DNA from: Croceicoccus mobilis
GTDB lineage: Bacteria; Pseudomonadota; Alphaproteobacteria; Sphingomonadales; Sphingomonadaceae
Direction of reading: 5' to 3'
Length of the DNA: 64,000 nucleotides
NCBI RefSeq assembly: GCF_001661965.1
Contig: NZ_LYWZ01000027.1
Span: 245,067-309,066 of the forward strand
In this document: positions 51,675 to 62,732 of the stretch, piece after piece
How the letters are laid out: each line of letters starts with the position of its first letter
How positions within the stretch are numbered: the stretch's first letter is position 1
Position numbers and translations under genes: made by a program
Notes under the pieces: generated by a model
Databases searched by the model: none
Told to the model about the DNA's origin: nothing
What the model saw: the letters and a program-made list of their open reading frames with translations, nothing else

Positions 51675-52058
51675 TTACTCCTTCGTGATCGACGTGATCA
51701 CACTGCCTTCAGAACCAGTACGAAATTCAAAGGCAATGCCCTCACCGACGCTTACTTCGCTGCGCAGTTGCTCATCGGCTTCGAACGCCATGGTCATTGC
51801 CGGCCATTCGATTGCGGGAACCGGGCCGTGGTCGACGGTGATCGTACCCGCTTCGGCGTCGATGGCGGTGACGGTGCCTTGCGCACTCGCGGACTGCATT
51901 GCGTTGCCGGTATCCGCCATCGGCATATCCTGGCCGTCCATCATCATTGCATCTTCAGCCATCGGCATGTCCTCCATCTCGGCAGTGTCCTGGCCAGAAT
52001 CGCAGGCTGCCAGCGCCAGCGGCGCGGCCAATAGGGTTATGAGGGTTGTGTGACGCAT
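51675..52058 (-). CDS. cusF: CusF-type periplasmic copper chaperone (lipoprotein)
   Basis: A 127-residue lipoprotein (lipobox LALAACDS). A Met/Asp/Glu-rich linker ([18 protein letters not shown]) leads to a CusF domain: [17 protein letters not shown], with His, Trp, Met and Met spaced as in E. coli CusF (H36, W44, M47, M49). It donates Cu(I) or Ag(I) to the CusCBA pump. It overlaps the end of cusA by 22 bp. Confidence 0.92.
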   Translation of the reverse strand: MRHTTLITLLAAPLALAACDSGQDTAEMEDMPMAEDAMMMDGQDMPMADTGNAMQSASAQGTVTAIDAEAGTITVDHGPVPAIEWPAMTMAFEADEQLRSEVSVGEGIAFEFRTGSEGSVITSITKE

Positions 52059-55000
52059 TCTTCTTCTCCTTGGGGTTGGGTTGGCCGTTCCGGCCGGGGA
52101 CGACGCAGCAACAGATAGGCTGCGGGAAGCACGAACATGGACAGGAGCGGCGCGGTGATCATCCCGCCGATCATCGGCGCGGCGATGCGGCTCATCACTT
52201 CGGAGCCAGCCCCAGTGCCGATCAGGATCGGAAACAGGCCGGCGAGGATGACCGCGACGGTCATTGCCTTGGGCCGGACGCGCAACAATGCCCCTTCACG
52301 GATGGCGGCGGAGACTTCCTCCGCATCCGGGTCCTCACCGCGCCGCTCCAGCGCAGCTTTCAGATAGATCAGCATGATGACGCCAAATTCGGCTGACACC
52401 CCGGCCAGCGCGATGAAGCCGACGGCGGTCGCGACCGACTGGTTGTATCCCATCAGGTAAAGCAGCCAGAAGCCGCCTGTCAGCGCGAACGGCAAGGTGC
52501 CCATGATGAGCAGCGCCTCGTCGAACCGGCGGAAGATCAGGTAAAGCAGCAGGAATATGATCGCGAGCGTAGCCGGAACGACGATCTGCAGACGTTCGTA
52601 GGCCCGCGTGAGATATTCAAACTGCCCGGCATAGGACAGGCTGACGCCCGGAGGCAGATCGACCTCGGCCGCGATAACCTCCTGCAGATCGCCAACCACA
52701 GAAGACAGATCGCGCCCGCGCACATCGATATAGACATAGCTTGTGGGACGGCCCTGTTCGCTCTTGAGCATGGGCGGGCCGCTGGTCACACGCACCTGCG
52801 CAACGGTACCAAGCGTGATCTGCTGACCAGACGGGGTCAGCACCGGCAGATTGCGCAGCTCGTCGACACTGTCGCGGATCTCGCGCGGATAGCGAACATT
52901 GATCGGGTATCTTGCGAGGCCTTCGACTGTACGGGCCACATTGGCACCGCCAATTGCGCCGGAGACGATCTGCTGCACGTCGGCGATGTTGAGACCGTAG
53001 CGGGCCGCTTCCAGCCGGTCGATATCGACATCGACATAGCGGCCTCCCGACAGCCTTTCAGCCAGCGCAGAACTGACGCCGGGAATGTTCTTTGCCGCCT
53101 GTTCGATCTGGAGCGCGACGCGTTCCAGCTCGCCGAGATCTTCGCCCGAAACCTTGACCCCGATCGGGCTCTTGATCCCGGTTGCGAGCATGTCGATCCG
53201 GTTGCGGATCGGCGGCACCCAGACATTGGCAAGGCCAGGCACCTGCACGGCGCGGTCCAGTTCCTCGACCAGCATATCCGGTGTCATGCCCTCGCGCCAC
53301 TCATCGCGTGGTTTGAAGCGGATGGTCGTCTCGAACATTGTGAGAGGGGCGGGATCGGTGGCGGTATCGGCGCGCCCGGCCTTGCCGAACACGGTTTCGA
53401 CTTCCGGTACGGTCATGATCAGCCGGTCGGTGCGCTGTAGCAGCGCTGACGCCTCTCCGGGAGACAATCCAGGCAGGGCGCTGGGCATGTAGAGCAGGTC
53501 GCCTTCGTCGAGCGGCGGCAGGAATTCGCCGCCAAGCCGCGAGAAGGGAACGAGCGTGGTCAGGAAGACCAGCCCAGCGATGACCAAAGCGGTCTTCGGG
53601 CGGCGCATCACCCAGTCTAGCCCGGGCCGATAGGCCCGGGTCAGCACGCGATTGACCGGGTTGCTGTCCTCTGCCGGAATCTTTCCGCGCACCAGCCATC
53701 CCATCAGCACCGGAACCAGAGTGATCGACAGGATCGCAGCAGCCGCCATGGCATAGGTCTTGGTAAAGGCCAGCGGTGCGAACAGCCGTCCCTCCTGCGC
53801 CTGCAAGGTGAACACCGGCAGAAACGACAAGGTGATGATCAGCAGGCTGAAAAACAGCGCCGGGCCGACTTCCTTCGAGGCATCCGCGACGATCCGCCAG
53901 CGCTCCTGGACGGACAGAACCGTGTCAGGGTTCTCCTCGGCCCAGCGCTCCAGATGCTTGTGGGCGTTCTCGATCATCACCACCGCAGCATCGACCATCG
54001 CGCCGACCGCGATGGCGATCCCGCCAAGAGACATGATGTTCGCGTTTACGCCCTGAAAGCGCATCACGATGAAGGCCGCGAGCACGCCGAGCGGAAGGGT
54101 GACGACCGCGACGAGTGCCGAGCGCGCGTGCCACAGGAACAGCAGGCACACCAGGGCAACGACAATGAATTCCTCGATGAGCTTGGAGGTCAGGTTTTCG
54201 ACCGAAGCATCGATCAATTGCGAACGGTCGTAGGTGGTGACGATCTCGACCCCTTCGGGCAGGCTTGCCTGCAATTGTTCGAGCTTCGCTTCGACCGCCG
54301 CAATTGCGCTGCGCGCATCGGCGCCCTGGCGCAGAATGACGATACCGCCGGCAACCTCGCCTTCGCCGTTGAGTTCCGCAATGCCGCGCCGCAGCTCCGG
54401 GCCGATCTGGATATTGGCCACATCGTCCAGCGTTACCGGAGTGCCGCCCGCTTCGGCGCGCAAGGGTATGCTGCGAAAATCCGCCAGCGTGCCGAGATAG
54501 CCCGAGGCACGGACCATATATTCGGCCTCGCCCATTTCGACGATAGAGCCCCCGGTTTCCTGATTGCCTGCCTGCACCGCGCGGACCACTTGCGCGTGCG
54601 TCACGCCCAGCGAAGCCATGCGATAGGGGTCGAGCACGATCTGGTACTGCTTGACCATGCCGCCCACGCTGGCGACTTCGGCGATGCCGGGAATGGTTTT
54701 CAGCTCGTAGCGCAGGAACCAGTCCTGCAGGCTCCTGAGCCCGGCCAAGTCGTGACCGCCGCTGCGGTCGACCAGCGCATATTCGTAGATCCAGCCCACC
54801 CCGGTTGCATCAGGGCCGAGTGTGCTCTGAACCCCGTCGGGCAAGCGGTTCTGGACCTGGTTCAGATACTCCAGAACGCGAGAGCGCGCCCAGTAGAGGT
54901 CGGTCCCGTCCTCGAAGATCACATAGACGTAGCTGTCTCCGAAAAAGGAATAGCCGCGCACGGTCTTGGCACCGGGGACCGACAGCATGGTCGTGGCCAT

Positions 55001-55204
55001 CGGATAGGTCACCTGGTCCTCGACGATACGGGGCGCCTGACCTGGATAGTTCGAGCGGATCACCACCTGTACATCGGAAAGGTCCGGCAGGGCATCGACG
55101 GGCGTCGTCCGTACCGCCCAGAAACCGGCCAGCGCCAACCCGATCGCTGCCAGCACCACGAAAAAGCGGTTGGCGATCGAGCTATCGATGATGCGCGCGA
55201 TCAT
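52037..55204 (-). CDS. cusA: CusA-type heavy-metal RND efflux pump
   Basis: A 1055-residue inner-membrane RND pump with twelve helices and two large periplasmic loops. HME-RND signatures: [44 protein letters not shown], the helix 4 charged motif [45 protein letters not shown] and the C-terminal [31 protein letters not shown] at 55204 overlaps the stop of cusB. Exports Cu(I)/Ag(I), together with CusB and CusC. Confidence 0.96.
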   Translation of the reverse strand: MIARIIDSSIANRFFVVLAAIGLALAGFWAVRTTPVDALPDLSDVQVVIRSNYPGQAPRIVEDQVTYPMATTMLSVPGAKTVRGYSFFGDSYVYVIFEDGTDLYWARSRVLEYLNQVQNRLPDGVQSTLGPDATGVGWIYEYALVDRSGGHDLAGLRSLQDWFLRYELKTIPGIAEVASVGGMVKQYQIVLDPYRMASLGVTHAQVVRAVQAGNQETGGSIVEMGEAEYMVRASGYLGTLADFRSIPLRAEAGGTPVTLDDVANIQIGPELRRGIAELNGEGEVAGGIVILRQGADARSAIAAVEAKLEQLQASLPEGVEIVTTYDRSQLIDASVENLTSKLIEEFIVVALVCLLFLWHARSALVAVVTLPLGVLAAFIVMRFQGVNANIMSLGGIAIAVGAMVDAAVVMIENAHKHLERWAEENPDTVLSVQERWRIVADASKEVGPALFFSLLIITLSFLPVFTLQAQEGRLFAPLAFTKTYAMAAAAILSITLVPVLMGWLVRGKIPAEDSNPVNRVLTRAYRPGLDWVMRRPKTALVIAGLVFLTTLVPFSRLGGEFLPPLDEGDLLYMPSALPGLSPGEASALLQRTDRLIMTVPEVETVFGKAGRADTATDPAPLTMFETTIRFKPRDEWREGMTPDMLVEELDRAVQVPGLANVWVPPIRNRIDMLATGIKSPIGVKVSGEDLGELERVALQIEQAAKNIPGVSSALAERLSGGRYVDVDIDRLEAARYGLNIADVQQIVSGAIGGANVARTVEGLARYPINVRYPREIRDSVDELRNLPVLTPSGQQITLGTVAQVRVTSGPPMLKSEQGRPTSYVYIDVRGRDLSSVVGDLQEVIAAEVDLPPGVSLSYAGQFEYLTRAYERLQIVVPATLAIIFLLLYLIFRRFDEALLIMGTLPFALTGGFWLLYLMGYNQSVATAVGFIALAGVSAEFGVIMLIYLKAALERRGEDPDAEEVSAAIREGALLRVRPKAMTVAVILAGLFPILIGTGAGSEVMSRIAAPMIGGMITAPLLSMFVLPAAYLLLRRPRPERPTQPQGEEECVTQPS

Positions 55205-56709
55205 TGGCCGATTTTCCGGATCGAGACGATGCGCGGCCCCGTACTGGCTTGCACAAATGTGAAGGAGACCCGGTCGCCGCGCGCAAAACCGCGCAGCTGT
55301 TCCGGTCCTTCGCTGGCAAAGGGCATGGTCATTGCCGGCCATTCGAGCGCAGGCACCGGACCGTGGCGCAAGGTCACGCTGTTGGCGTTTATGCGCTCGA
55401 TCGTCCCGGTCGCGCGATAAGTCTGCGGTTCATCTGCATCGTCCGACCCTCGGTCTTCGCTCGCACCGGATGGTGCCTGATCGACGGGACGCACGTCGAT
55501 GCCCGCAAGGCTGGCTTCGGAATCGAGCAGGAACTGGCCCGAGGTGACCACTCTCTCTCCTGCAGCCAGCCCGGCAAGGACTTCGGTCCGTCCGTTCGCT
55601 TCGCGGCCGATACGGATTTCGGCGGGCCGATAGCCGCCACCTCCCTGCGCGATCATCGCCAGGGTCCGCTCGCCGGTGCGAATGACAGCTTCCGAAGGGA
55701 CCAGCAGCGCTTCGCGCCGTTCAGGCGCGAGCATCACTTGGGCAAACATTCCCGGCTTGAGCCGCAGGCCCGGATTGGGCATCGCTGCCCGCACGGTTAT
55801 CGTGCGGCTCGCATCTTGCGCGCTCGGCAGAATGGCGATGATGCGTCCGGCAAACCGTTCGCCGGGAAAGGCAGTGAGCGTGGCGCTCACCGGCTGCCCG
55901 ACACGCGCGTTGCCAGCCAGTGCCTCGGGTACCGCCGCCTCGAGCCAGATCGGACTGTACCCGCTGATCTCGGCCAGCGATTGGCCCGCCGCCACGGTCA
56001 TGCCCGGCCTTACTGCGAGCGACGTGATCGCGCCCGATTGCGGTGCTGTGACGGTGATGATCGTTTGCGGTCTTCCGCTTCGGGTGACCGAGGCGATCAT
56101 CGAGTCCGGCATGCCAAGCAGCCGCAGGCGCTCGCGGGCGGCCCGGGTCAACGCTTCGTCGCCGGTTGCGGCAACAGCAAGATACTCGTTTTGTGCGCCG
56201 CCCCATTCGGGCACAAGAATGTCGACGATCGGAGCGCCTCTGGCAATCAGGTCCTGCGGTGCATGGCCGTAGGTCCGCTGAACATAGCCGCCGGCGCGCG
56301 GCTGAACGATCGCCATCTCGCTGCCGTTATATGCGAGCGTGCCGGTGACGCTGATTTCAGGCTCCAGCACGCCATATTCCGCTTCAGCAGTCCGGATCCC
56401 GAAATTCTGGACGAGCGTCGAATCGATACTCACACCCCCGGCGCCCTGCGCGTCGCCGCCCGCGCATTTGGGGACCAGCTGCATGTCCATGAAAGGAGAT
56501 TTGCCCGGCTCGTCGAAGCGCTGGTCAGGGACCATCGGATCGTACCAATAGAGCACGTCCTCGCAGCCCGTATCTGTCGCTGCATCGCCGCCGCTCTCGC
56601 TGCCGAGCATTGAGAGACCGTAGCCCGCCAACAGACTGACCAGAGCAATACCAAGTCCAGCCGCATACATGCGCTGGCGCGGTGTGAATCGTTCGAGCGC
56701 GGAGTTCAT
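55201..56709 (-). CDS. cusB: CusB-type adaptor with C-terminal CusF-like domain
   Basis: A 502-residue adaptor. After one helix comes a heavy-metal-binding segment ([34 protein letters not shown]), then the barrel/lipoyl core ([54 protein letters not shown]). The last 75 residues add a full CusF-like domain ([18 protein letters not shown], with the same H, W, M, M pattern). It overlaps cusC upstream and cusA downstream by 4 bp each. Confidence 0.95.
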   Translation of the reverse strand: MNSALERFTPRQRMYAAGLGIALVSLLAGYGLSMLGSESGGDAATDTGCEDVLYWYDPMVPDQRFDEPGKSPFMDMQLVPKCAGGDAQGAGGVSIDSTLVQNFGIRTAEAEYGVLEPEISVTGTLAYNGSEMAIVQPRAGGYVQRTYGHAPQDLIARGAPIVDILVPEWGGAQNEYLAVAATGDEALTRAARERLRLLGMPDSMIASVTRSGRPQTIITVTAPQSGAITSLAVRPGMTVAAGQSLAEISGYSPIWLEAAVPEALAGNARVGQPVSATLTAFPGERFAGRIIAILPSAQDASRTITVRAAMPNPGLRLKPGMFAQVMLAPERREALLVPSEAVIRTGERTLAMIAQGGGGYRPAEIRIGREANGRTEVLAGLAAGERVVTSGQFLLDSEASLAGIDVRPVDQAPSGASEDRGSDDADEPQTYRATGTIERINANSVTLRHGPVPALEWPAMTMPFASEGPEQLRGFARGDRVSFTFVQASTGPRIVSIRKIGQ

Positions 56710-57941
56710 GGCCTGCTCTCCCCGTAGGTCAGTCGCAGCCTCACCGCCGCCTCGACAGCTGCCTGTTCGCGCTCGAGTATCTCCAGTTCGAGCAGCGCGA
56801 GCGCGGATTTCGCCGCAATCACATCGACGAGATCGGCACGCCCGGCCGCGAAACTCGCTGTATCGAGGTCCGCGCGGTCGCGCGCCAGCGGAAGAAGCTC
56901 GTCACGCGCGCGTCCCCATTGCCGCACTGTGCTGCGCCAGGTTGCCAGATCAGCTTCGAAACCGGCAACCAACGCGCGCCTGCGATCCTCGCGCTCGGCC
57001 GATGCGGCAGCGGCTTCGGCTTCGGCAGCGGCAATGCGCGGATTCTGCCGCCGGTCGGTAAAGATCGGCAGTGTAATGGACCCCATGATCGACACCGCAT
57101 CGCCGAAATCAGGATTGCGGCGACCATAGGTGACGCTCACCCCGAAATCGGGTCGTTTCTCGGCGCGTGCGAGCGCGACACCGGCTTCGGCCCGGCCTCG
57201 TTCGGCATCGGCCAGCAGGATTTCGGGATTGCTTTCGAGCTCGAACCGCAGCTGCTCCTCATCGAGGACAGCCGATGGCGCGGCTCCCAAAGCAACCGGA
57301 TCTGCGAGCGGTATATATCGGGAAATCTGCGCTTGCGCAGTCTCGCGCTCGGCTTCGATAGCGGTAATCGCGTCTTCAATTCCGAGTAGCTCGCGCCGGA
57401 TTGCCAGGCTCTCCGCCGGGCGGGCCGACCCCGAAGCAACTGCACTGTTGGCAACCGGAACGAATGCTCTCAGGTCGTCCAGCGCAGCCTGGGCAAGATC
57501 AAGCCGCGCTTGCGCATAATGGAGCCGGACCCAGGCCGTGCCCGCATCGGCGAGAAGAATACGCTCGGCCATGCCAAGGCGTGCCTCGGCGAGCCGCACT
57601 TCCGAACTGGCAACGCCGAACCTCGCCCGTCGACGGGCGAGATTTGGGATTTCCTGCTCGATACCGATTGCGATCTGCGTGGGGAGTTGCCGGTCTGGGT
57701 CGAACGCGGCAGGTCCGGTCACAGGAAGGTTCATGATACCTGCGCGTACGCGCGGATCGGGAAGCTCATCCGCCGCTTCCGCTGCCTCGCGCCGCGATTG
57801 TACACGCAGCGCGCCAGCTTCCAGAACGGGTTGTTCGCCTCGTGCTACCGCCAGTATTTCCTCGTATCCGACAGACTGTGCTTGGGCAGTCTGCGCGGCG
57901 AGCAGGGCCGAAAACGGCACCCAGCCAATGCGCCAATCCAT
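56706..57941 (-). CDS. cusC: CusC-type TolC-family outer membrane protein
   Basis: A 411-residue outer membrane factor: signal peptide to TAQAQ, then helical repeats (GYEEILAVARGEQPVLEAGALRVQSRREAAEAADELPDPRVRAGIM; FGVSVTYGRRNPDFGDAVSIMGSITLPIFTDRRQNPRI), which is the heavy-metal TolC pattern. ATG at 57941 was chosen for the signal peptide. Overlaps cusB by 4 bp. It forms the outer-membrane exit of CusCBA. Confidence 0.92.
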   Translation of the reverse strand: MDWRIGWVPFSALLAAQTAQAQSVGYEEILAVARGEQPVLEAGALRVQSRREAAEAADELPDPRVRAGIMNLPVTGPAAFDPDRQLPTQIAIGIEQEIPNLARRRARFGVASSEVRLAEARLGMAERILLADAGTAWVRLHYAQARLDLAQAALDDLRAFVPVANSAVASGSARPAESLAIRRELLGIEDAITAIEAERETAQAQISRYIPLADPVALGAAPSAVLDEEQLRFELESNPEILLADAERGRAEAGVALARAEKRPDFGVSVTYGRRNPDFGDAVSIMGSITLPIFTDRRQNPRIAAAEAEAAAASAEREDRRRALVAGFEADLATWRSTVRQWGRARDELLPLARDRADLDTASFAAGRADLVDVIAAKSALALLELEILEREQAAVEAAVRLRLTYGESRP

Positions 57942-58064
57942 AATTCTTACTCTTTCAAAGCGAGCTGACCGGGAAGGGCCACGGCGCACGCGGGCGAGCA
58001 ACCGGGCGCTGGGCCTGTTTATCCGTCAAGCTCGCAAGCGGCGCGATGCACCGCCCGGGAAATG

Positions 58065-58475
58065 CTAGATGGTGAGCTGGGGTTGTGGAGGTGGCGATTC
58101 CGGCGGTAGCGGCTGGCTCTCGAGCCTGCTGGCACTCGCGGAAAGGTACTGAGGCGCAACAAAAAGCGATTCTGTTTGCGCAAGTCCCGCAGCGGTGAGC
58201 GCCAGCGGCGGGAGACAATTCATAGCAACAAGACAATCGAGTGTCATCTCGCGGCAAGGCCCGTGCTGATCGACCTTGTCCTTATCGGCGATCACCTGCC
58301 CGGGCATTGGGTGATTGGGCATGCCTTGCACCATTTCAGCGCAATCAGTCGTTCCGGCCACTTCAATCTGCGGAACAGCTGCCTGTGCTGCGACCTGCAC
58401 AAACAGGCCGAAGCTGAAGCAGATCAAAGTAAGAGCACGAATATACGTCACCGGTTTGGGATAGTCCGAACGCAT
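58065..58475 (-). CDS. Hypothetical exported protein at the head of the cus operon
   Basis: A 136-residue protein with an N-terminal hydrophobic signal (YIRALTLICFSFGLFVQVAAQAA), then a Cys- and Met-containing part (TTDCAEMVQGMPNHPMPGQV, CREMTLDCLVAMNCLPPLAL) and a Pro-rich end (SQPLPPESPPPQPQLTI). Several CxxM-like pairs could bind copper. Small proteins of this type often precede cus genes in sphingomonads. ATG at 58475 is preferred to 58538. The gap to cusC is about 120 bp. Confidence 0.7.
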   Translation of the reverse strand: MRSDYPKPVTYIRALTLICFSFGLFVQVAAQAAVPQIEVAGTTDCAEMVQGMPNHPMPGQVIADKDKVDQHGPCREMTLDCLVAMNCLPPLALTAAGLAQTESLFVAPQYLSASASRLESQPLPPESPPPQPQLTI

Positions 58476-58570
58476 ACGACGTGCAAGTCGGTTATCAGGC
58501 TGAAGACAAAGGCCAGATTTATGTTTTCGCTTCAGCAAACCCGAAGCCCAAACCTATTGCCCAAATTTGC

Positions 58571-59014
58571 CTAACAGCAACCTGACTTTGACGCTTCCTC
58601 GGTGGGTTCCGATACCTCACGCACCAGATCGCCGGTCTCTTTTTCGTTCGCATGCCGAGCAATGTCGGCTTGTGAAACGATGCCGCAACATTTGCCACTC
58701 TCGTCCACAACAGGAAGCCGCCGAACTTTGTTGTCCTCCATTTTGCTGCGACAATCATCGACACTCGTGTCGGGTGTCACAGTAATCGGAGAGCTTGTCA
58801 TCACGTCTTCTACCGACGTGTCAGAAGACTTGCCGTCTGCAACGCAGCGACAAGCAATGTCACGATCGGTAATCACACCGACAAGTGTGCCGGAATCATC
58901 TACAACCGGAATTTCGCCGCAGTCGTTTTTCACCATGAGATTAGCGGCCTCCCGTACACTGGTCGAAGGATTGCAGCATGCAGGATTCGAGGTCATCACA
59001 TTCTTGGCTTCCAT
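58571..59014 (-). CDS. CBS-pair domain protein with Cys-rich end
   Basis: A 147-residue protein made of two CBS motifs: VMTSNPACCNPSTSVREAANLMVKNDCGEIPVVDDSGTLVGVITDRDI and VMTSSPITVTPDTSVDDCRSKMEDNKVRRLPVVDESGKCCGIVSQADIA. CBS pairs bind adenine nucleotides. It is unusually rich in Cys (NPACCNP, GKCCGI, ending SGCC), which may tie it to metal or redox sensing. GGAG precedes the ATG at 59014. Confidence 0.9.
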   Translation of the reverse strand: MEAKNVMTSNPACCNPSTSVREAANLMVKNDCGEIPVVDDSGTLVGVITDRDIACRCVADGKSSDTSVEDVMTSSPITVTPDTSVDDCRSKMEDNKVRRLPVVDESGKCCGIVSQADIARHANEKETGDLVREVSEPTEEASKSGCC

Positions 59015-59444
59015 GATATGTCTCCAATTTCTATTAAATACCTGAATATTTGCGTACCATTGCAACGGCGAGGCGCCGGATAATGTTCCTCTCGCATTTC
59101 CGGATGAAATCGATATGGACGAACGGGCACGGTCATGCCGAACGAAAGCTGTAGAATGGCATTCGCCACCTCATGGAAGGCGCTAGCATCTGAATAGGCC
59201 TTACCCAGAAGCCCAGGAATACAGAAGTATGGGTCCGCCGAGAGGCGTGAGGCACAGGCACCGGCCCGCTTCATTGCTCTTCACAGTCTCCGCTGCGATA
59301 GCCGCCCTAATGCAAATGTCTGCCCGCTTTATGAAGAATTCGCGGCCATCTCTCGTCTCAGTCTTCATGATGTTGAAGATCGGGTAGCAGCGATAAGTCA
59401 CTGCTCTTTCAATAGACCGTGTGCGGGACAATCATCGAACGCTC
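59015..59444. other. Gap without a supported gene
   Basis: These 430 bp hold two weak minus-strand frames (58996-59274 and 59201-59431) with no ribosome-binding sites and unconvincing composition. The second contains MKTETRDGREFFIKRADICI, which could be a short gene (55 residues) but cannot be confirmed. Confidence 0.5.
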
Positions 59445-60851
59445 CTATCGATCTGATCGAAAACCACCCTCTGGCCAATTCCAGACGGCCATTTTTTCAA
59501 AGCTCATATCCGCCATCGTGTAGGCGATCCCGCCGACACCAAGGCCGGAGCGGCGCAGGCCTGCAAAGGGCATCCAGTCCACGCGGAATGCCGTATGGTC
59601 GTTCACCATCACAGCCGATCCAGCCAGAGAGCCGATGCTATGATTGGCGATTGACAGCCGATCGGTGAATACAGCGGCCTGAAAGGCGTAAGGCAGGGCA
59701 TTGGCCTGCTCGATAGCCAGGTCGATATCGTCATAGCCATACACGCAGATCACGGGGCCGAAGATTTCTTGCCGGGACACATTGGCACTTTCGGGAGGAT
59801 CGAGAATGACGGTCGGAGAGAAAAGAGTGTCACTCAGACGGCTTCCCCCGCACACCAGGGTGCCGCCTGCTGCGATGGCATCATCGACCCAGCGTTCGAC
59901 GCGGTCGACTTCCTCCGTCCGGATCAAGGGGCCGCATTGGGTTTCAGCAACGGCGGGATCGCCCACGACGAGCTTTTCGGCAGCTCGCCCTAGGTCATTG
60001 GCGAAGTCTTTCAATTCTGCAGCAGGGACGAATACGCGCTGTACGGAAACGCAGACCTGACCCGAATGATAGAACCCGCCTTTGAGCAACGAGGCGATCA
60101 CTGCTGCGCGCTCCACGCCGCTGTCCACGATTACCGGCGCCGCACCGCCGTGCTCGAGAGCAATGCGGGTTCCCGGCGCCAGCTTCGAGCGAAGCATCCA
60201 GCCGATTTTCGCAGAACCGATGAATGAGAAGAACGCCGTGCGCGAATCGGTTACCATTCTTTCGGCGATGTCGTTGCCGCAAGGTGCGAACCGGCACCAG
60301 GCCTCAGGCAGGCCGGCTTCATGGAGAATGCTCACGAAGCTCTGGCATGACAGAGGTGTTTCCAGCGCAGGCTTGATAAGAACGGGGCACCCGGCTGCTA
60401 CCGCCGGTCCAACCTGATGGACGATCAGGTTGAGGGGGTGATTGAATGCCGAGATCGCCACGACAGGACCGATCGGCTCGCGGAATGTATACGCCGTCCT
60501 ACCCGCACCCGCTTCTGTCAGGTCCATGGGGATCTCGTGGCCCCCGCCATCGCTCAGCGCCTGAACGCACAAGTCGACGCTATTGATCGCGCGACCGGCT
60601 TCCACCCGCGCATCGACCAGGGGCTTGCCGCCCTCCCTGACGATCTGGAGAGCCAGTTCTTCGGCTCGTTCGCGCATGATATCCGCCGTTCGCCGGAGGA
60701 TGGCGATACGCTCATGCACAGCAAGCCAGCAACTGCGTTCGCGGTGGAGCAACTGCGCTTCATTCAGCCATTCATCGATTTGAGCCCAGTCGACAAGCGC
60801 CACTTCTGCAATCGGCGAGCGGTCGAAGGGATTGTGAACGATCGTTTTCAT
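59445..60851 (-). CDS. NAD(P)-dependent aldehyde dehydrogenase
   Basis: A 468-residue ALDH. Motifs: ISAFNHPLNLIVHQVGPAVAAGCPVLIKPALETPL (cofactor site), FFSFIGSAKIGWMLR, ALEHGGAAPVIV (the general-base Glu) and FYHSGQVCVSVQRVFV (the catalytic Cys). The start overlaps the upstream gene's stop (ATGA), so it is coupled to the acetolactate synthase-like gene. It probably oxidises the aldehyde made by that enzyme or a related substrate; the identity is unknown. Confidence 0.92.
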   Translation of the reverse strand: MKTIVHNPFDRSPIAEVALVDWAQIDEWLNEAQLLHRERSCWLAVHERIAILRRTADIMRERAEELALQIVREGGKPLVDARVEAGRAINSVDLCVQALSDGGGHEIPMDLTEAGAGRTAYTFREPIGPVVAISAFNHPLNLIVHQVGPAVAAGCPVLIKPALETPLSCQSFVSILHEAGLPEAWCRFAPCGNDIAERMVTDSRTAFFSFIGSAKIGWMLRSKLAPGTRIALEHGGAAPVIVDSGVERAAVIASLLKGGFYHSGQVCVSVQRVFVPAAELKDFANDLGRAAEKLVVGDPAVAETQCGPLIRTEEVDRVERWVDDAIAAGGTLVCGGSRLSDTLFSPTVILDPPESANVSRQEIFGPVICVYGYDDIDLAIEQANALPYAFQAAVFTDRLSIANHSIGSLAGSAVMVNDHTAFRVDWMPFAGLRRSGLGVGGIAYTMADMSFEKMAVWNWPEGGFRSDR

Positions 60852-62488
60852 AGCTCGCACACCTTCGCGCCGAGTTCGTCGATCAGCACTTTCTTGTTTT
60901 CGGAATAGTCGACGGGCAGGTCGACAAGGTGCACGCCGCCAGCCTCGAATGCGGCGTTCAGGACCGAAACCAGATCCGCGCTTCGCTCGACACGGTGGCC
61001 GGTCGCTCCATAGCTCTTGGCATAAGTGACAAAGTCGGGATTGGAAAAGGTCAGGCCGTAGTCCGGAAAGCCGAGCTGGCCCTGCTTCCACCGGATCATG
61101 CCGTATGCCGCGTCGTTCAGGATGAGCACGACGAGGTTCAGGCCAAGCCTGACGGCCGTTTCCAGTTCCTGCGAGTTCATCATGAACCCGCCATCGCCGC
61201 ACACCGCGAGAACCCTGCGCCCGGGCGTGAGAATCGCCGCCATCATGGCGGATGGAAGGCCCGCGCCCATCGTCGCCAATGCATTGTCGAGCAGAATGGT
61301 GCCAGGCTCATGAGCGATGTAGTTTCTAGCGAACCAGATCTTGTAGATGCCGTTGTCGAGCGCGACGATATCATCGCGTGCCATTACGCTGCGAACGTCG
61401 GCAACGACGCGTTGGGGAACCATTGGAAAACGGTCGTCGTCGCTGGTTTCGGAAATGTGCGAAGCAATCTCGTGATGCAGGGCGGTGTAGTAGCTGCGAT
61501 CACACTGCAAGTTGCCATCCAAACGGTTTCCCAGCCGCTCGACCGAACCGGCAATGTCACCGATGACTTCCAGCTGCGGGAAATAGACCTGATCGACTTC
61601 GGCCGCCTTGTAATTGATATGAATGACAGTCTGACCGTCCGGCTCCATGAAGAATGGCGGCTTCTCCACCACGTCGTGACCGATATTGACGATCAGATCG
61701 GCCTTCTCGATCGCGCAGTGAACATAATCGTCCGAAGATAGGGCCGCGGTGCCCAGATAGAGTTCGCTATCTTCGTCGACCACGCCCTTGCCCATCTGGG
61801 TGTCGAAAAAGGGAAAACCGGTATCGGACACGAATTTCCGCAGCGCCTTCGAAGCGCGGCGGCGGTTTGCTCCGGCTCCGATTAGCAGCAGTGGCCGCTC
61901 AGCCGCGATGATCCGCTCGGCCGCTTCGTCGAGCGCCGCATCTCCGGCGACCGCATAACGCCTTTGATGCGGCGGTATGACCGGTTCGATCGTTTCCTCT
62001 TCAGCAATATCTTCCGGAAGCTCGAGCAGCACAGCGCCCGGTCTTTCTTCCTGAGCAAGTCGGAAACCTTCGCGAACGAGCGAGGGGATGCGATTGCCGT
62101 TCACGATCTGGGTCGAAGCCTTGCATAGCGGAGTAAACAGCGAAACAACGTCGACAATTTGGAACTGCGCCTGTTTCGATGTCTTTATCGGTTTCTGCCC
62201 GGTGATGATGATGAGCGGAAAGGCCCCGAGCGCGGCATAGGCCGCCGGAGTTGTCAGGTTCGTCGCACCAGGCCCGAGAGTTGCGAGGCAAACCCCCGCC
62301 TTGCCGGTCAGACGGCCATAGGTCGCCGCCATAAAGCCCGCACCTTGCTCATGGCGCGTCAATACCAATTCGATTGAGGACGTGCGCAGGGATTCCAGCA
62401 GGTCGAGGTTTTCTTCGCCGGGAACGGCAAAGATGTATTCCACCTTTTCAGCCTCTAATGCAGCGATAAACAAGTCAGAGGCTTTCAT
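60848..62488 (-). CDS. Acetolactate synthase-like ThDP-dependent enzyme
   Basis: A 546-residue ThDP enzyme: N-terminal FAVPGEENLDLLESLRTSSIELVLTRHEQGAGFMAATYGRLTGKAGVCLATLGPGATN (with the catalytic Glu in RHEQ), a middle FAD/nucleotide-like domain, and the ThDP site GDGGFMMNSQELETAVRLGLNLVVLILND. Close in pattern to AlsS/IlvB-type enzymes; no small subunit gene is adjacent, as for catabolic AlsS. Coupled to an aldehyde dehydrogenase, which suggests a catabolic role on a 2-oxo acid. Confidence 0.88.
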   Translation of the reverse strand: MKASDLFIAALEAEKVEYIFAVPGEENLDLLESLRTSSIELVLTRHEQGAGFMAATYGRLTGKAGVCLATLGPGATNLTTPAAYAALGAFPLIIITGQKPIKTSKQAQFQIVDVVSLFTPLCKASTQIVNGNRIPSLVREGFRLAQEERPGAVLLELPEDIAEEETIEPVIPPHQRRYAVAGDAALDEAAERIIAAERPLLLIGAGANRRRASKALRKFVSDTGFPFFDTQMGKGVVDEDSELYLGTAALSSDDYVHCAIEKADLIVNIGHDVVEKPPFFMEPDGQTVIHINYKAAEVDQVYFPQLEVIGDIAGSVERLGNRLDGNLQCDRSYYTALHHEIASHISETSDDDRFPMVPQRVVADVRSVMARDDIVALDNGIYKIWFARNYIAHEPGTILLDNALATMGAGLPSAMMAAILTPGRRVLAVCGDGGFMMNSQELETAVRLGLNLVVLILNDAAYGMIRWKQGQLGFPDYGLTFSNPDFVTYAKSYGATGHRVERSADLVSVLNAAFEAGGVHLVDLPVDYSENKKVLIDELGAKVCEL

Positions 62489-62682
62489 TTTCGATATTCC
62501 CTTTTCAGAAGCATGAATGCCCTACGGCAATGCTTTCTCACTACAACCGCAAAGAGAGTCACAGACGCAAGGAGCCTCGCCTCATTCGCACCATGCCGTT
62601 CAGCGAATGTTCTGAAATGCGCGTAGCCGCAAAAAGTATCCTAAAAACATGACCTTTGGATTTGGCAAGAAGGTAGGGACTC

Positions 62683-62708
62683 TGAAGCGTCCCGGGTTTT
62701 CCGGAGGC
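62683..62708. repeat. Left inverted repeat of the IS3 element
   Basis: Starts TGAAGCGTCCCGG and ends TTCCGGAGGC. It pairs with 63975-64000. Confidence 0.9.
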
Positions 62709-62732
62709 TCCTATTTGTGAGAAGGAGCCAGA

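Noticed and set aside
53954..55420. Long open frame of 488 codons opposite cusA
   Set aside because: It lies wholly antisense to a well-supported pump gene and its composition is that of a shadow frame in GC-rich DNA. The same applies to 32029-33363 opposite copB and 34293-35651 opposite copA and the sigma gene.
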